From assembly GCA_963726105.1 (NCBI GenBank), contig CAVSBJ010000026.1, forward strand, positions 868,001 through 932,000: a stretch of DNA of 64,000 nt, in the 5' to 3' direction. The DNA comes from Roseiarcus sp963726105 (GTDB lineage: Bacteria > Pseudomonadota > Alphaproteobacteria > Rhizobiales > Beijerinckiaceae). Shown piece after piece: positions 17,314 to 25,730 of the stretch. How positions within the stretch are numbered: the stretch's first letter is position 1; each line of letters opens with the position of its first letter. The notes below the pieces were generated by a model that had not been told where the DNA came from, did not search any database, and saw only the letters and a program-made list of their open reading frames with translations. The translations under genes and the position numbers were made by a program.

Positions 17314-17730
17314 GTGAAAACCGCCGTTATCGTTTTCTCCCTTGCAGCGACATTAACGCCTGTAAGCGCACACGACTATTCGAAGGATTTCCGGTGCATG
17401 GTGATCACGCCTGACGGAGATATCGCCTGGAGTTTCGCGGTGAATACTGGCGGCCTCTTTGACGCTGCCAACGGAACCTTCGTTGAGACGCGGGCTGCGG
17501 TCATTGGCAAAGTCACGGTTTACGAGGCAGGTAAAAGACCCGTTTGGAGCTGGGCGGCTTACGGCACTGGCGTGCGCCTTATTTCCCAAAATGACCCGTC
17601 TTGGGTGATCGACGCGGCCAACGCGTCCACAAACCTCTGGCATGGGTCGAAGCATATTGGCTCCGGACCCGCGTGTATTATTCCACAAGCCGACCCTCCA
17701 CCTACAACTTCGGACGTAGCTCCGGAGTGA
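17314..17730 (+). CDS. Hypothetical exported protein; frame continues past an in-frame TGA
   Basis: 138 residues from a GTG start. Residues 1-19 form a clear signal peptide (VIVFSLAATLTPVSAHD), so the product is likely periplasmic. Two cysteines remain in the mature part. I recognise no family. The same frame runs 48 further codons past the TGA at 17728-17730, to 17877, in protein-like sequence (YSNGATGQNGRWELRLYD), so the gene may be a nonsense-truncated version of a ~187-residue protein. Confidence 0.45.
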   Translation: MKTAVIVFSLAATLTPVSAHDYSKDFRCMVITPDGDIAWSFAVNTGGLFDAANGTFVETRAAVIGKVTVYEAGKRPVWSWAAYGTGVRLISQNDPSWVIDAANASTNLWHGSKHIGSGPACIIPQADPPPTTSDVAPE

Positions 17731-17954
17731 ACATGGGCGGTGCGCCCATTTCATATCCTGTACTCAAACGGCGCGACGGGGCAAAATGGCAGGTGGGAAC
17801 TGAGGCTGTATGACAGCGCTTATTCTGGCGATGGTCTTTTTTGGCCCTACTCACCGGCCGTAGCGAGTTTCACGTGAATTCTTTGGCGCGCTACTTAGAG
17901 GTAATCGTAGACCCGACGTAGGATGACTTTCATGCAAACCGAGGATCGGCACGC

Positions 17955-18269
17955 TTAGCTTTTCTCACTTGCGTTGCAATTTTTCACTCGGTTGATCGTA
18001 TCGCCGAGACGGAGGGCAAATCCGCGTCTCACTTTCGCCAAGTGTGGGCGGAAGAAAGTTTGGAATTTAAGCTTGTCGATGTAATCGCCCACCATTTCAA
18101 GCACGTATTGAGCACCGCCGAGAGGAACCGAGGCAAGCTTGATAGGATACCCATCGGTTTCATACTCGGCTTCAATGAAACCGGCATTAAGAAGGATCAT
18201 CTCCGCAACCTTTATTTCGTCATCCGAGACGCGGTGCGATTTGTTCATCGAAAGGCTGGGACGGTTCAT
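17955..18269 (-). CDS. Hypothetical protein
   Basis: 104 residues, or 97 if the second ATG (MNKSHRVSDDEIKVAEM) is used; neither start has a convincing ribosome-binding site. The composition is protein-like, with alternating helix (VAEMILLNAGF) and strand (YPIKLASVPL) patterns and a basic C-terminus. No family recognised. Downstream (17878-17954) nothing is seen. Upstream, 18270-18535 holds another minus-strand frame ending at 18220 (RYAARVWERWARRRAA...) that overlaps this gene by 50 bases and lacks a clear start, plus a TATAAT on the minus strand near 18440. Confidence 0.4.
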   Translation of the reverse strand: MNRPSLSMNKSHRVSDDEIKVAEMILLNAGFIEAEYETDGYPIKLASVPLGGAQYVLEMVGDYIDKLKFQTFFRPHLAKVRRGFALRLGDTINRVKNCNASEKS

Positions 18270-18535
18270 CCAGCTTTGCCAGAAGCGTGATTAAAATTCG
18301 GACGTCCCCAAACGCGCTCTGCCAAACTCCGCTCGCCGCCTCGACTTTGGCCGCGCGCCGCCTCGCCCACCGCTCCCACACCCTCGCAGCGTAGCGCCCC
18401 TTCGATCCGCTCAGAACATCCCCTTCCGACGCATCGCTTTATTATATGCGCTTTGTAGCATAATTCGCTTGACATACTCAAATTGTTGCGAAGCAAGTAG
18501 ACGCTCGGAAGTACACTTCCGGGATTATCGGTGGG

Positions 18536-18600
18536 GATTATCGGTGACAGCTTACTCAACCCCCCAAATTGAATGCCGATGAGTGACTATCCGGGACTCG
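18536..18600 (-). repeat. Inverted degenerate copy of the end of the 16495-17004 gene
   Basis: Read on the minus strand these bases match 16946-17008 at roughly 90 percent, with small indels: CGGATAGTCAC, ATCGGCATTCAA and GAGTAAGCTGTCACCG are shared in order. In this copy the encoded peptide (SRIVTHRHS) runs into a stop. The two copies face each other and enclose ~1.5 kb of hypothetical genes. Confidence 0.75.
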
Positions 18601-18946
18601 CTGGGTGCGATCGTCGGCATTCCCCCCGGGCGAGGCGCGACCGGGTCTTTCGGCGTTCCTACAGCTTCAAGCCGTTGCAGAATGGCTCATAATGCAGCTG
18701 TATTGACGACGCCGACGTCGATGTTGACGCATTAGGGCTGCAGAAGCATCGCGTAAACGACCTGGGGCACCTCGGGAGCGCCCGCCCTGGCCGCCTTCGG
18801 ATTTTGTCTCAGGGGGCCATGGCCCCTCCAGGTCTCGAAGCTCGCCCAGCAGACCCAAGTTCATCAACGAATAGCGACCCCCATGCGTCCTTTGCGGCGC
18901 TTATGGCGTTAGCTGTGGATCGGCTGCTCGCTTCGGAGCCTGCTGC

Positions 18947-19120
18947 CGTCCTGGCCGGGCCTGACCCGGCCATCCACGCCGCGCCGCCTCAGAGAGGAGC
19001 CCGGCAGCGCCCCGAACGGCGCAAGGGATGCAGGCACAAAGCGTTTTACTTCGCCGCTTCCTTGCGGTCGTTCTCTGCGCCGAAAAACGTGGTGGCCGGG
19101 ACGAGCCCGACCACGACGCT
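18947..19120. repeat. Dispersed extragenic repeat-like segments
   Basis: CCTGGCCGGGCCTGACCCGG near 18950 and GGTGGCCGGGACGAGCCCGA near 19090 resemble palindromic units scattered between genes in many Hyphomicrobiales. The frames crossing 18560-19150 look non-coding. Assignment rests on memory of the motif, not on other copies in this window. Confidence 0.3.
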
Positions 19121-19159
19121 TCAAGAGCGCGTATTCTCTCTTAAGGTAGGATGGAGAGG

Positions 19160-20060
19160 AGGATGAGGAGCAATGATGAAGTTGAGATTTTGGCTTGGCT
19201 GGCGGCAGTTTCAGAGCTGAGCCGGCGCAGCGGGCCGGGGCTTTGGCGGCGCTGGAGAAGGGACGCCGACGCTGGGCGTCGACAAAAACAAGGGGCAGGC
19301 GGACGGAGGAAGCGCTTGGAACGGCGGGCGTGGCGCGTCGCGGTTCAGGGCTGTCCATGCGCGGGCGCGAGGTCGTGGGTTGGGGCGCTCGGACGGGCTG
19401 TTGCGGTCGCTGCAAGAGTTGCGGACGCACGTTCAAGGGTTGACCAGAACGCGATGGCGCATCTGCACAAGAAGGAAAAGTGGTCGCTCACGCCAGGCTA
19501 GATCGAGGGCAAGAGCTGGCGAAGACCGCGAAACTGTGCGGCGTCACCGACCACCGCCGCTGGCGGCACGGTTGCGCGCGCGCGCGACAAGCCGCAAAAG
19601 CGGGATCGTCGAGGCGGATGAGACCTCACGGATCAAGGGCGCTGGTCCGACCGCGCGCAAGGCGCGCAAGCGGGGCGGAACGGCCGGCACCGGGTCTACA
19701 GGACAACACGCCGTCGCCGCGACCGGAAGGGCGCGACGACGCCGTCGCGCAGGACGACAACGCCGATCGCGCGGCGGGCTGGCGCGACGCGCAAACACCG
19801 TCGGCGAGGCGGCAAGCGGGCCGCCGCCGCCGCGCCGGCACCCCACGCCGTGCCGCGCCGGGAAAGCCGACCCCCGAAGCGCGCACCGCACACAACAACG
19901 TCAACGCACACGGCCGCCAAGCAAGGCCAACGCCAACGGCGTCGCCACCAAGAACCTGCCAAGCTACCGGCTGGCGACGCGCCCGAGGTGGGGCAGCAAG
20001 TGATGCGCAAAATGGATCGGCGCAACGGAAACGGACCAACAACAGGTAACGCAAAGCGGA
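19160..20060 (+). pseudogene. Decayed IS1595-family (ISXO2-like) transposase
   Basis: Recognisable blocks lie in three frames in the correct order. First a zinc-ribbon piece, CCGRCKSCGRTFKG (about 19395-19440), then HLHKKEKW, then LAKTAKLCGV, then GIVEADET (about 19603-19626, the first acidic DDE position), then RKARKRGG and fragments of the ARDRKGATTDAV block (about 19710-19760). Numerous indels and stops rule out function. Terminal repeats were not found. The 3' half grades into low-complexity GC-rich sequence. Confidence 0.6.
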
Positions 20061-20245
20061 TTGCGAAAAAACAGAAAATGTGTTATGCATTTGTCTTCGC
20101 CGGACTGATACGCGCCGGAGGCGTCCCGAGCGAAAATGGAGAGGAAGGATGCGATCGCCGCGACTTTTCACGGGCCACCAGAGACGGGGAGGGATTTTTT
20201 ATTTAAAATGGCCGTAACCCATTGAAAAGTCCCGATTCGAAAAAA

Positions 20246-20313
20246 TAAACGCTAGTAAACGTCAGCATTTTTACTAGCGTTTAGGCGCGTTTATTGGCGT
20301 TTAGGAGCGTTTA
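20246..20313. repeat. Phased heptamer array with a perfect 14-bp inverted repeat
   Basis: GCGTTTA occurs four times at exactly 10-bp steps (starts 20277, 20287, 20297, 20307). In the opposite orientation TAAACGC is at 20246 and TAAACG at 20256, again 10 bp apart. TAAACGCTAGTAAA (20246-20259) and its complement (20270-20283) form a perfect inverted repeat around a 10-base spacer. One-turn spacing puts all sites on one face of the helix, as in iterons or multi-site operators. Just downstream a plus-strand frame (PRLWRLTESALTHLPDVARE, to about 20430) looks like a gene remnant. Confidence 0.65.
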
Positions 20314-20435
20314 TTCGGAGGATTTTCGTCGGCTGAACCGCGTCTCTGGCGCCTGACGGAAAGCGCGCTCACGCATCTGCCTGACGTGGCGCGAGAATTG
20401 TTTGAGGACGAAAAAAGTTGCGCAACTCCCAACCA

Positions 20436-20561
20436 CCTCGTCCTGAGGCGCCGCGCAGCGGCCTCGAAGGACGCTCGAGGAGGCGGGGCAAACGTTCGTC
20501 CTATCCGTCGGCTCTGGATCATCCTTCGAGACGCCCGCTTTACGGGCTCCTCAGGATGAGG
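20436..20561. repeat. Pair of inverted REP-like elements
   Basis: CCTCGTCCTGAGG ... CTCGAAGGACG (20436-20473) is answered by the inverted CATCCTTCGAG ... CTCAGGATGAGG (20520-20561). Each unit is itself palindromic. The unit type is a well-known extragenic repeat in Hyphomicrobiales. The sequence from 20562 to 20694 shows nothing recognisable. Confidence 0.6.
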
Positions 20562-20694
20562 TCCTCACCGAAATTTCACCATCCAGCCGGACAGTCAAAA
20601 AGTTGCGCGAAAGCGCAGCTAAACTTCTGAAATCATTCGCCCGCGTAACTTTGTGCGCGAGGCGCAGACCCGTTCGCGCGCCGGTAAGGCTGAG

Positions 20695-20880
20695 TTATTT
20701 CGACGCCAGGGAAGCTACTCGCTCGCGAGCCCCGGGCACCCCGGCGGTGACCGCGCGCGCATAATAGTCACGGGCCTTGGCTTCATCGCCCTTGAGCCCG
20801 ACGACGCCGAGGTGGCTCAGAAGTCGCGGGATCGAACGTGTCGCCGAGCGCGACAAGCGCGCGGGCGTCGCCGGCGGAGG
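20695..20880 (-). pseudogene. C-terminal remnant of a Sel1/TPR-type protein
   Basis: On the minus strand GDARALVALGDTFDP is followed, after a one-base shift near 20830, by SHLGVVGLKGDEAKARDYY and ARAVTAGVPGARERVASLAS, then a TAA at 20695-20697. The pattern of tandem short helical repeats ending in KARDYYARA is Sel1/TPR-like. The 5' end is cut exactly where the truncated IS256 transposase begins (about 20881), so the element's arrival or a linked deletion removed it. Confidence 0.4.
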
Positions 20881-22098
20881 CGGCGCTCGAGGGAGAAGTC
20901 AGCGACGCGCTTGGCCGGGGGCGTTATGAACGCGGCGAGGGCGAGAAAGCGGGTTACCGGAATGGCTATCGGCCGGGCAAGATGAAGACGGCGGAGGGCG
21001 CAGTGGACTATTCGGCTCCGCAGGTCCGGGACACGCCCGAACCGTTTGTCTCGAGCGTGCGGGCGGCGCTTTCGGGACGCACGGGGGAACTCGAGCGGCT
21101 GGCGGTCGAGCTTTACGCGCGGGGCCTGTCGACCCGCGACATCGAGGACACGTTTACCGACGAGACCGGCCGGCGGCTTCTGTCGCGGGCGGCGGTGAGC
21201 GAGATCACCGAGAAGCTGTGGGCCGAGTACGAAGACTTCTGCAAGCGCGATCTCTCCGAACACGCGGTGGCCTACCTGTTTATCGACGGCATCGCCAAGC
21301 GGCTGCGTCCGGGCCAGCGGCGAGAAGCGGTTCTGGCCGCCTGGGGGATCGGCGAGGACGGGCGCAAATCGCTTTTGGGGTTGATGGCCGGATCGAAGGA
21401 GGATGTCGAAACGGTGCGGGCGTTCTTCCAGGACCTGCGCGCCAGAGGGCTGGGCGATCCGCTGCTCGTGGTCAGCGACGGGGCGCCTGGGATCATCCGG
21501 GGCGCCTGGGATCATCCGGGCGATCGAGGAATGCTTCCCCCGCTCGGCGCGTCAGCGCTGTCTGGCGCATCGGATGCGCAACCTCGCAGCCAAGGTCTCG
21601 GCCGATCCTTGGCCCGTCCCCGGGTCGAAGAGCCCGGGGATCAAGGCGCGGGTCACCGCCTCCTATCAGGCACCCTCGCGCGCGATCGCCCGCCAACTGG
21701 CGGCCGGCATCCGCGCCGATTCCGCCAACGTCCTGCCCAGTGCGCTCGCCTGTTTCGAGGACGATTTCGAGGCCTGCATCGCCCACCTGCGCCTGCCGGT
21801 CACGCATCGTCGTTTCGCAAGGACGACGAACCGCCTCGAACGGCTGTTCGTCGAGGAACGGCGGCGGCTGAAAATCGTTCCCGATGGCTTCGGCGAGAAG
21901 CCGGTGCTCAAGCTCATGTTCGGCGCGCTCATCCGAGCCGCCGAACGATGGCGCGGCCTGCGCTTCACCGAGTTCGAACTCCGACAGATCGCCGCTGTCA
22001 AAAAAAGAACTCGACGACGAATATCACGCTTCAATCACGCCGCTGGCCCGGTCAGCCCAGCCCCGAGTTTCCAGCAAATCCAAGCCTTGACCAGATTC
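20881..22098 (+). pseudogene. IS256-family (mutator type) transposase, copy 1, truncated and frameshifted
   Basis: Begins inside the family motif at EALEGEVSDALGR; the ~38 N-terminal residues seen in copy 2 (34661) are missing. It continues through YRNGYRPGK, FIDGIAKRLRPGQRR and VVSDGAPGIIRA. A 19-bp tandem duplication of GGGGCGCCTGGGATCATCC at about 21479-21517 throws the rest (CFPRSARQRCLAHRMRN ... TTNRLERLFVEERRR) into another frame. Similarity to copy 2 stops at about 22098. The mid-section (21450-21720) is present here but deleted in copy 2. Confidence 0.85.
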
Positions 22099-22143
22099 AG
22101 GCCCGACGAGACCGCGGCGGCGCCCCTGCCCGGGCGTTCCAGT

Positions 22144-23277
22144 TTATCGGCGGCGGCCCGGCCGCCAGATGAGATTCGTGCTCACCGCGTAGTTCCAAAC
22201 GACGCTTAGCAACGCGCCGGCGAGTCCGGCGACCCACCACGTCTGATTGTCCTTATAGAGCCAAGAAGCGACGTCTATATTGGCGATCGCCCCGACGCTG
22301 CATCCGAGCGCAAAACCCGCAAAGCCAGTGATCATCCCGAGGCCACGGTACCGATACGAGCGATAGGTGATTTCGTTGTTCAGCACGAAGTTGCTCGCCA
22401 TCGCGACGACTGTCGCGACGAGTTGTCCCGAGTCGAAAGTCAACATATTCGACCAGTGGAGAACGGCTGAGAGCGCAACGACATGAACGACCAAACCGAC
22501 GGCCCCAATCATGGCGAACAAAACGAAGCGCGTCGGAAGGGTGCCGGCGGTCGCGTGGTGAACGACCACGCCAAGAAAGTCGATGGCAACCAGCGGCGTC
22601 AGTTTGGACTCGCCCGCGCGACGCTTACGGAACGCGTAGGGAACTTCGAGAATATTTAGACCGCCGCCCGCCGAAAGAATCACGTCGACCAGGATTTTGA
22701 AACCATCGGGCGACAGGCGTGGAGCCAAACGAGAAACGATCTCTCGCCGGATCATGAAGAATCCACTCATCGGATCGCTGACAGTCGCTCCCGCAATTCG
22801 CCTGAAGAACCACGCTCCGAGATTGCTCAGCCGCTGCCGCGCCGGGGAAAGAGTTCCCTCGCTCGCGGCTCTGAGCCGGGTTCCAATCACCAGATCGCCG
22901 GAGCCCTTGGCGAGGGCTTGGTACATCGCAAGAAGGATGGATTCGTCATGTTGAAGATCGCCGTCGATGACCGCGACGAAGTCCGCACTGGACGACATCC
23001 ATCCCTCAATTACAGCGCCAGCCAGACCTGAGCGGTTGACGCGCCTCAAGCAGCGAAGACGACTGTCTGTCGCCGCGAGCCCAAACGCGACATTTGAGGT
23101 TCCGTCGGGGGAGTCGTCGTCGACGACAATCATCTCCCATGGCAGGCTGCGGAGAGCCGCCGTGATACGTTCGAAAAGAATCGGAACATTCTTCGATTCT
23201 TTGTAGGTCGGGACGATGATCGAAAGTGTGGGAACCGCCCGCTCGGGCGTCGCATCACTAGCCATTCGACGCCACAC
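22144..23277 (-). CDS. Family 2 glycosyltransferase fused to a GtrA domain
   Basis: 377 residues. The N-terminal ~240 are a polyprenyl-phosphate sugar transferase of the DPM1 type: LSIIVPTYKES, VVDDDSPDGT, VIDGDLQHDE and DPMSGFF. The C-terminal ~125 residues form a GtrA-like domain of four membrane helices (containing SNFVLNNEITYRSY). Such proteins attach a sugar to undecaprenyl phosphate and move or deliver it across the inner membrane. GTG 23277 has AAGGAA just upstream; ATG 23265 is an alternative but too far from it. The family 39 transferase 23 bases upstream would be the natural user of the lipid-linked sugar. Confidence 0.88.
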   Translation of the reverse strand: MWRRMASDATPERAVPTLSIIVPTYKESKNVPILFERITAALRSLPWEMIVVDDDSPDGTSNVAFGLAATDSRLRCLRRVNRSGLAGAVIEGWMSSSADFVAVIDGDLQHDESILLAMYQALAKGSGDLVIGTRLRAASEGTLSPARQRLSNLGAWFFRRIAGATVSDPMSGFFMIRREIVSRLAPRLSPDGFKILVDVILSAGGGLNILEVPYAFRKRRAGESKLTPLVAIDFLGVVVHHATAGTLPTRFVLFAMIGAVGLVVHVVALSAVLHWSNMLTFDSGQLVATVVAMASNFVLNNEITYRSYRYRGLGMITGFAGFALGCSVGAIANIDVASWLYKDNQTWWVAGLAGALLSVVWNYAVSTNLIWRPGRRR

Positions 23278-23300
23278 TATTTCCTTGGCGTTAATGAGCG

Positions 23301-24812
23301 CTACCTGCCGGCTGCGCCCGCATAAGGCATGGGCAGTCTGCGCGTCAAGCCGGCGGCGGGAATGAGGGCGAACTTGATCTCGGGACGGCCACGCCTGCCC
23401 AGCGCGTAAAGCTCAGGCTGTCCCAGGCTAGCGAACAATGGGCGAGCAAGGGCGATCGTCAATTCGGCTTCCGCCTCTGGCGTAACGATGACCCCGTTTT
23501 GCCCAACGAAACTCCCGCTTTCGTCCAGAAAAGCCCAGCCGCGCGGATCGTTAGAAAGCACAAAAACAGGAATCCGAGGCCCAAATGCGAGCGCAATTTT
23601 ACCTGCGTCCGACCATTTCGTTGAGATGACGAAGCGAGGCGGCTCATCGAAGATTGGCGCCTTCGTCAGATCGCGCCATTCGAATGCCTCGAGCGTCGGA
23701 TCGACAAGATTTAACCGTGCGCTCAAGATCGCCAACGGCCAGCCAGTCGTGACTTGGACAACCGCGACTCCGGCGGTCGCGGCAAGTAGACCCGACGAAA
23801 GAAAAGCCGCGCGGCGAAGCGTGCGAGTGGAGTCGCCGAGTTCGTCGACCCACACGCCCATCAATGGGAACGCAAAAAACCACCCGGGCATCGCCCAATG
23901 GGGCTGTCCGCGCCCGCCCCAAAGCGGCGTCAGGCTGAAAAGAACGATCGCTGGGAGGCTGAGGCAAAGCAGAAACAGGCGCCTTTCGTCTCGCCAGTGA
24001 CGGAACGCGCTCACGATACCTGCGACCAGGGGCGCAAATATCCAAGGCGACAAAAAGGCAACTTCGCCGAGGACCATTGTGAGTGATTGCGCCGGCCGCA
24101 ATACGCCGTTTGGGACGCCCCGCGCGCCTTGAAACTCGAACGATGCCCAACCATGCTGCGCGTTCCATAAGACGACGGGCGCTATCATCGCGCAGGCAAA
24201 AATTGCGGAGGCGTACAGCGCAGGATGCTTAAGCCAATGCCGCTGCTTCGGTGCGAGGACCAAGAACGTCACCAATCCGCTTGCGGTCAGGATGGCGCTG
24301 TACTTGGAAAGTCCGGCCAACCCAAGGCCAAGGCCGACGAGCGGCCAAAATTGCCAAGCCGAAACCTTCTCTAACGGCTGACGGAAAAATAGTCGGCTCG
24401 CAGCCCATGCCGCCACCGCCAACCCAAAAAGTAGCGGGCCATCCGGAACGATCCATCCCCCTGCGGAGGCGAAAAAGAACGGAGTAACGTTCAGTGCAAA
24501 AAGCGCTATGAGCGCTGGCCGAGGACCGAATAGCCTGCTGACAAATTGATAGTAGATCCACCCCGTTGCGAAGAAAAGGCAGACGAAAACGACGCGCACA
24601 GCCATGTTTTCGCCTAGGGCGAGAGCCGCTAAATGCGCGATCCAAAGATGCAATGGGGGGTGGTCGAAATAGGAGAGGGACAAGCGCCGCGAGATCGCAA
24701 CCGTATAGCTTTCATCAATGCCGAGGCCGATAGCGAAAGCAAATAAAAGACGCGCGATTGCGAATCCTGCAAGGATCGCCAGGGCGAAGCGATTCTCCTT
24801 CGTATCTGGCAT
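23301..24812 (-). CDS. Family 39 glycosyltransferase (ArnT/PMT-like)
   Basis: 503-residue inner-membrane protein with roughly ten hydrophobic segments. The first periplasmic loop carries the acidic pair after a membrane helix (GLGIDESYTVAIS) and FDHPPLHLW, characteristic of the dolichyl-phosphate-mannose transferase superfamily, which transfers sugars from a polyprenyl phosphate carrier to lipid or protein on the periplasmic face. It is paired with the DPM1/GtrA gene downstream, probably in one operon. The acceptor (lipid A, hopanoid, protein) cannot be read from sequence. Confidence 0.85.
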   Translation of the reverse strand: MPDTKENRFALAILAGFAIARLLFAFAIGLGIDESYTVAISRRLSLSYFDHPPLHLWIAHLAALALGENMAVRVVFVCLFFATGWIYYQFVSRLFGPRPALIALFALNVTPFFFASAGGWIVPDGPLLFGLAVAAWAASRLFFRQPLEKVSAWQFWPLVGLGLGLAGLSKYSAILTASGLVTFLVLAPKQRHWLKHPALYASAIFACAMIAPVVLWNAQHGWASFEFQGARGVPNGVLRPAQSLTMVLGEVAFLSPWIFAPLVAGIVSAFRHWRDERRLFLLCLSLPAIVLFSLTPLWGGRGQPHWAMPGWFFAFPLMGVWVDELGDSTRTLRRAAFLSSGLLAATAGVAVVQVTTGWPLAILSARLNLVDPTLEAFEWRDLTKAPIFDEPPRFVISTKWSDAGKIALAFGPRIPVFVLSNDPRGWAFLDESGSFVGQNGVIVTPEAEAELTIALARPLFASLGQPELYALGRRGRPEIKFALIPAAGLTRRLPMPYAGAAGR

Positions 24813-24833
24813 TCAGCCCGCTCGGTGCTTCAA

Positions 24834-25730
24834 TTAGCGAAGTTTGGACGCCTTGATCCACCAATCTGGATGGTCCGCCGCGAGAGACCGCTGCGTGGCA
24901 GCCGCGCTTCGCCGATCACTAAACAAGGCAAAGCAAGTTGCACCTGAACCTGACATTCCGAACGCCTCGGCTACAGCAATTTTGGACAATCTCTGAAGAA
25001 CGGTTTCGATCTGCGGCGCAACACGGATCGCTGCGGCTTCGAGGTCGTTATGGCCCAAGGCGCGAAAATCCAAAACGGCGTCTGACCCAAATCCCATGAT
25101 GGGGAGCCGTCGGGTGATGGGTTCCCTGTGCAATTCGGACAGAAGGTCAAGGGTGGCGAAAACCTTCGGCGTCGGCGCCTGAACCCGCGGATTGACCAAA
25201 ACCACAAAGGCGTCCGGCAATCGAATCGCAGGCCCGAGCTCGTGCCCGATACCCCTGATCATTCTGGCTTGTGGAGAAAGACAAGCAACAACGTCAGCCC
25301 CGGTCGCTTGAGCCGAAACCAGCACTCGCGGATCATCAAGCGGCACTCCCACCTCTGTCGCCAGCAACCTTAAAGCGGCCGCCGCATCCGCCGAACCTCC
25401 GCCAAGTCCGGCCGCTGCCGGTAACCGCTTGATCAGTCGAAACCTACCAAGTCTCAACCCGGGTATTTGCGTTGCGAGTGATCGCGCCGCGCGCACCACA
25501 AGATTCTCATGGACAGGCCCGGCCTCCCCAGCCCGAGGACCGAAGACCTCAAGCATCAAATCGTCGCCGGGATCAAACCCAAGCCAGTCGCATAGCCCAG
25601 TAAAGGCAACGAGGCTCTCAAGCTCGTGATAGCCGTCCGCGCGTCGTCCAATCACGCGCAGCGTCAGATTTAGCTTTGCTGGCGCGCGCAGCCACCGCAT
25701 TGAGGGCTTGCGCCGCAACTCAACCACCAC
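24834..25730 (-). CDS. ispE: 4-diphosphocytidyl-2-C-methyl-D-erythritol kinase
   Basis: 298-residue GHMP kinase of the MEP isoprenoid pathway; it phosphorylates the 2-hydroxyl of CDP-methylerythritol with ATP. It shows the N-terminal PAKLNLTLRVIGRRADGYHE, the ATP loop LPAAAGLGGGSADAA near residue 105 and the C-terminal MSGSGATCFAL. The first ten residues precede the usual start; a second ATG (MRWLRAPAKLNL) is possible. It overlaps the TPR gene by 11 bases, indicating translational coupling. Confidence 0.95.
   Translation of the reverse strand: MVVELRRKPSMRWLRAPAKLNLTLRVIGRRADGYHELESLVAFTGLCDWLGFDPGDDLMLEVFGPRAGEAGPVHENLVVRAARSLATQIPGLRLGRFRLIKRLPAAAGLGGGSADAAAALRLLATEVGVPLDDPRVLVSAQATGADVVACLSPQARMIRGIGHELGPAIRLPDAFVVLVNPRVQAPTPKVFATLDLLSELHREPITRRLPIMGFGSDAVLDFRALGHNDLEAAAIRVAPQIETVLQRLSKIAVAEAFGMSGSGATCFALFSDRRSAAATQRSLAADHPDWWIKASKLR

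Noticed and set aside
18804..19166. 120-codon frame before the IS1595 remnant
   Set aside because: It crosses dispersed repeat segments, lacks a ribosome site and resembles no protein.
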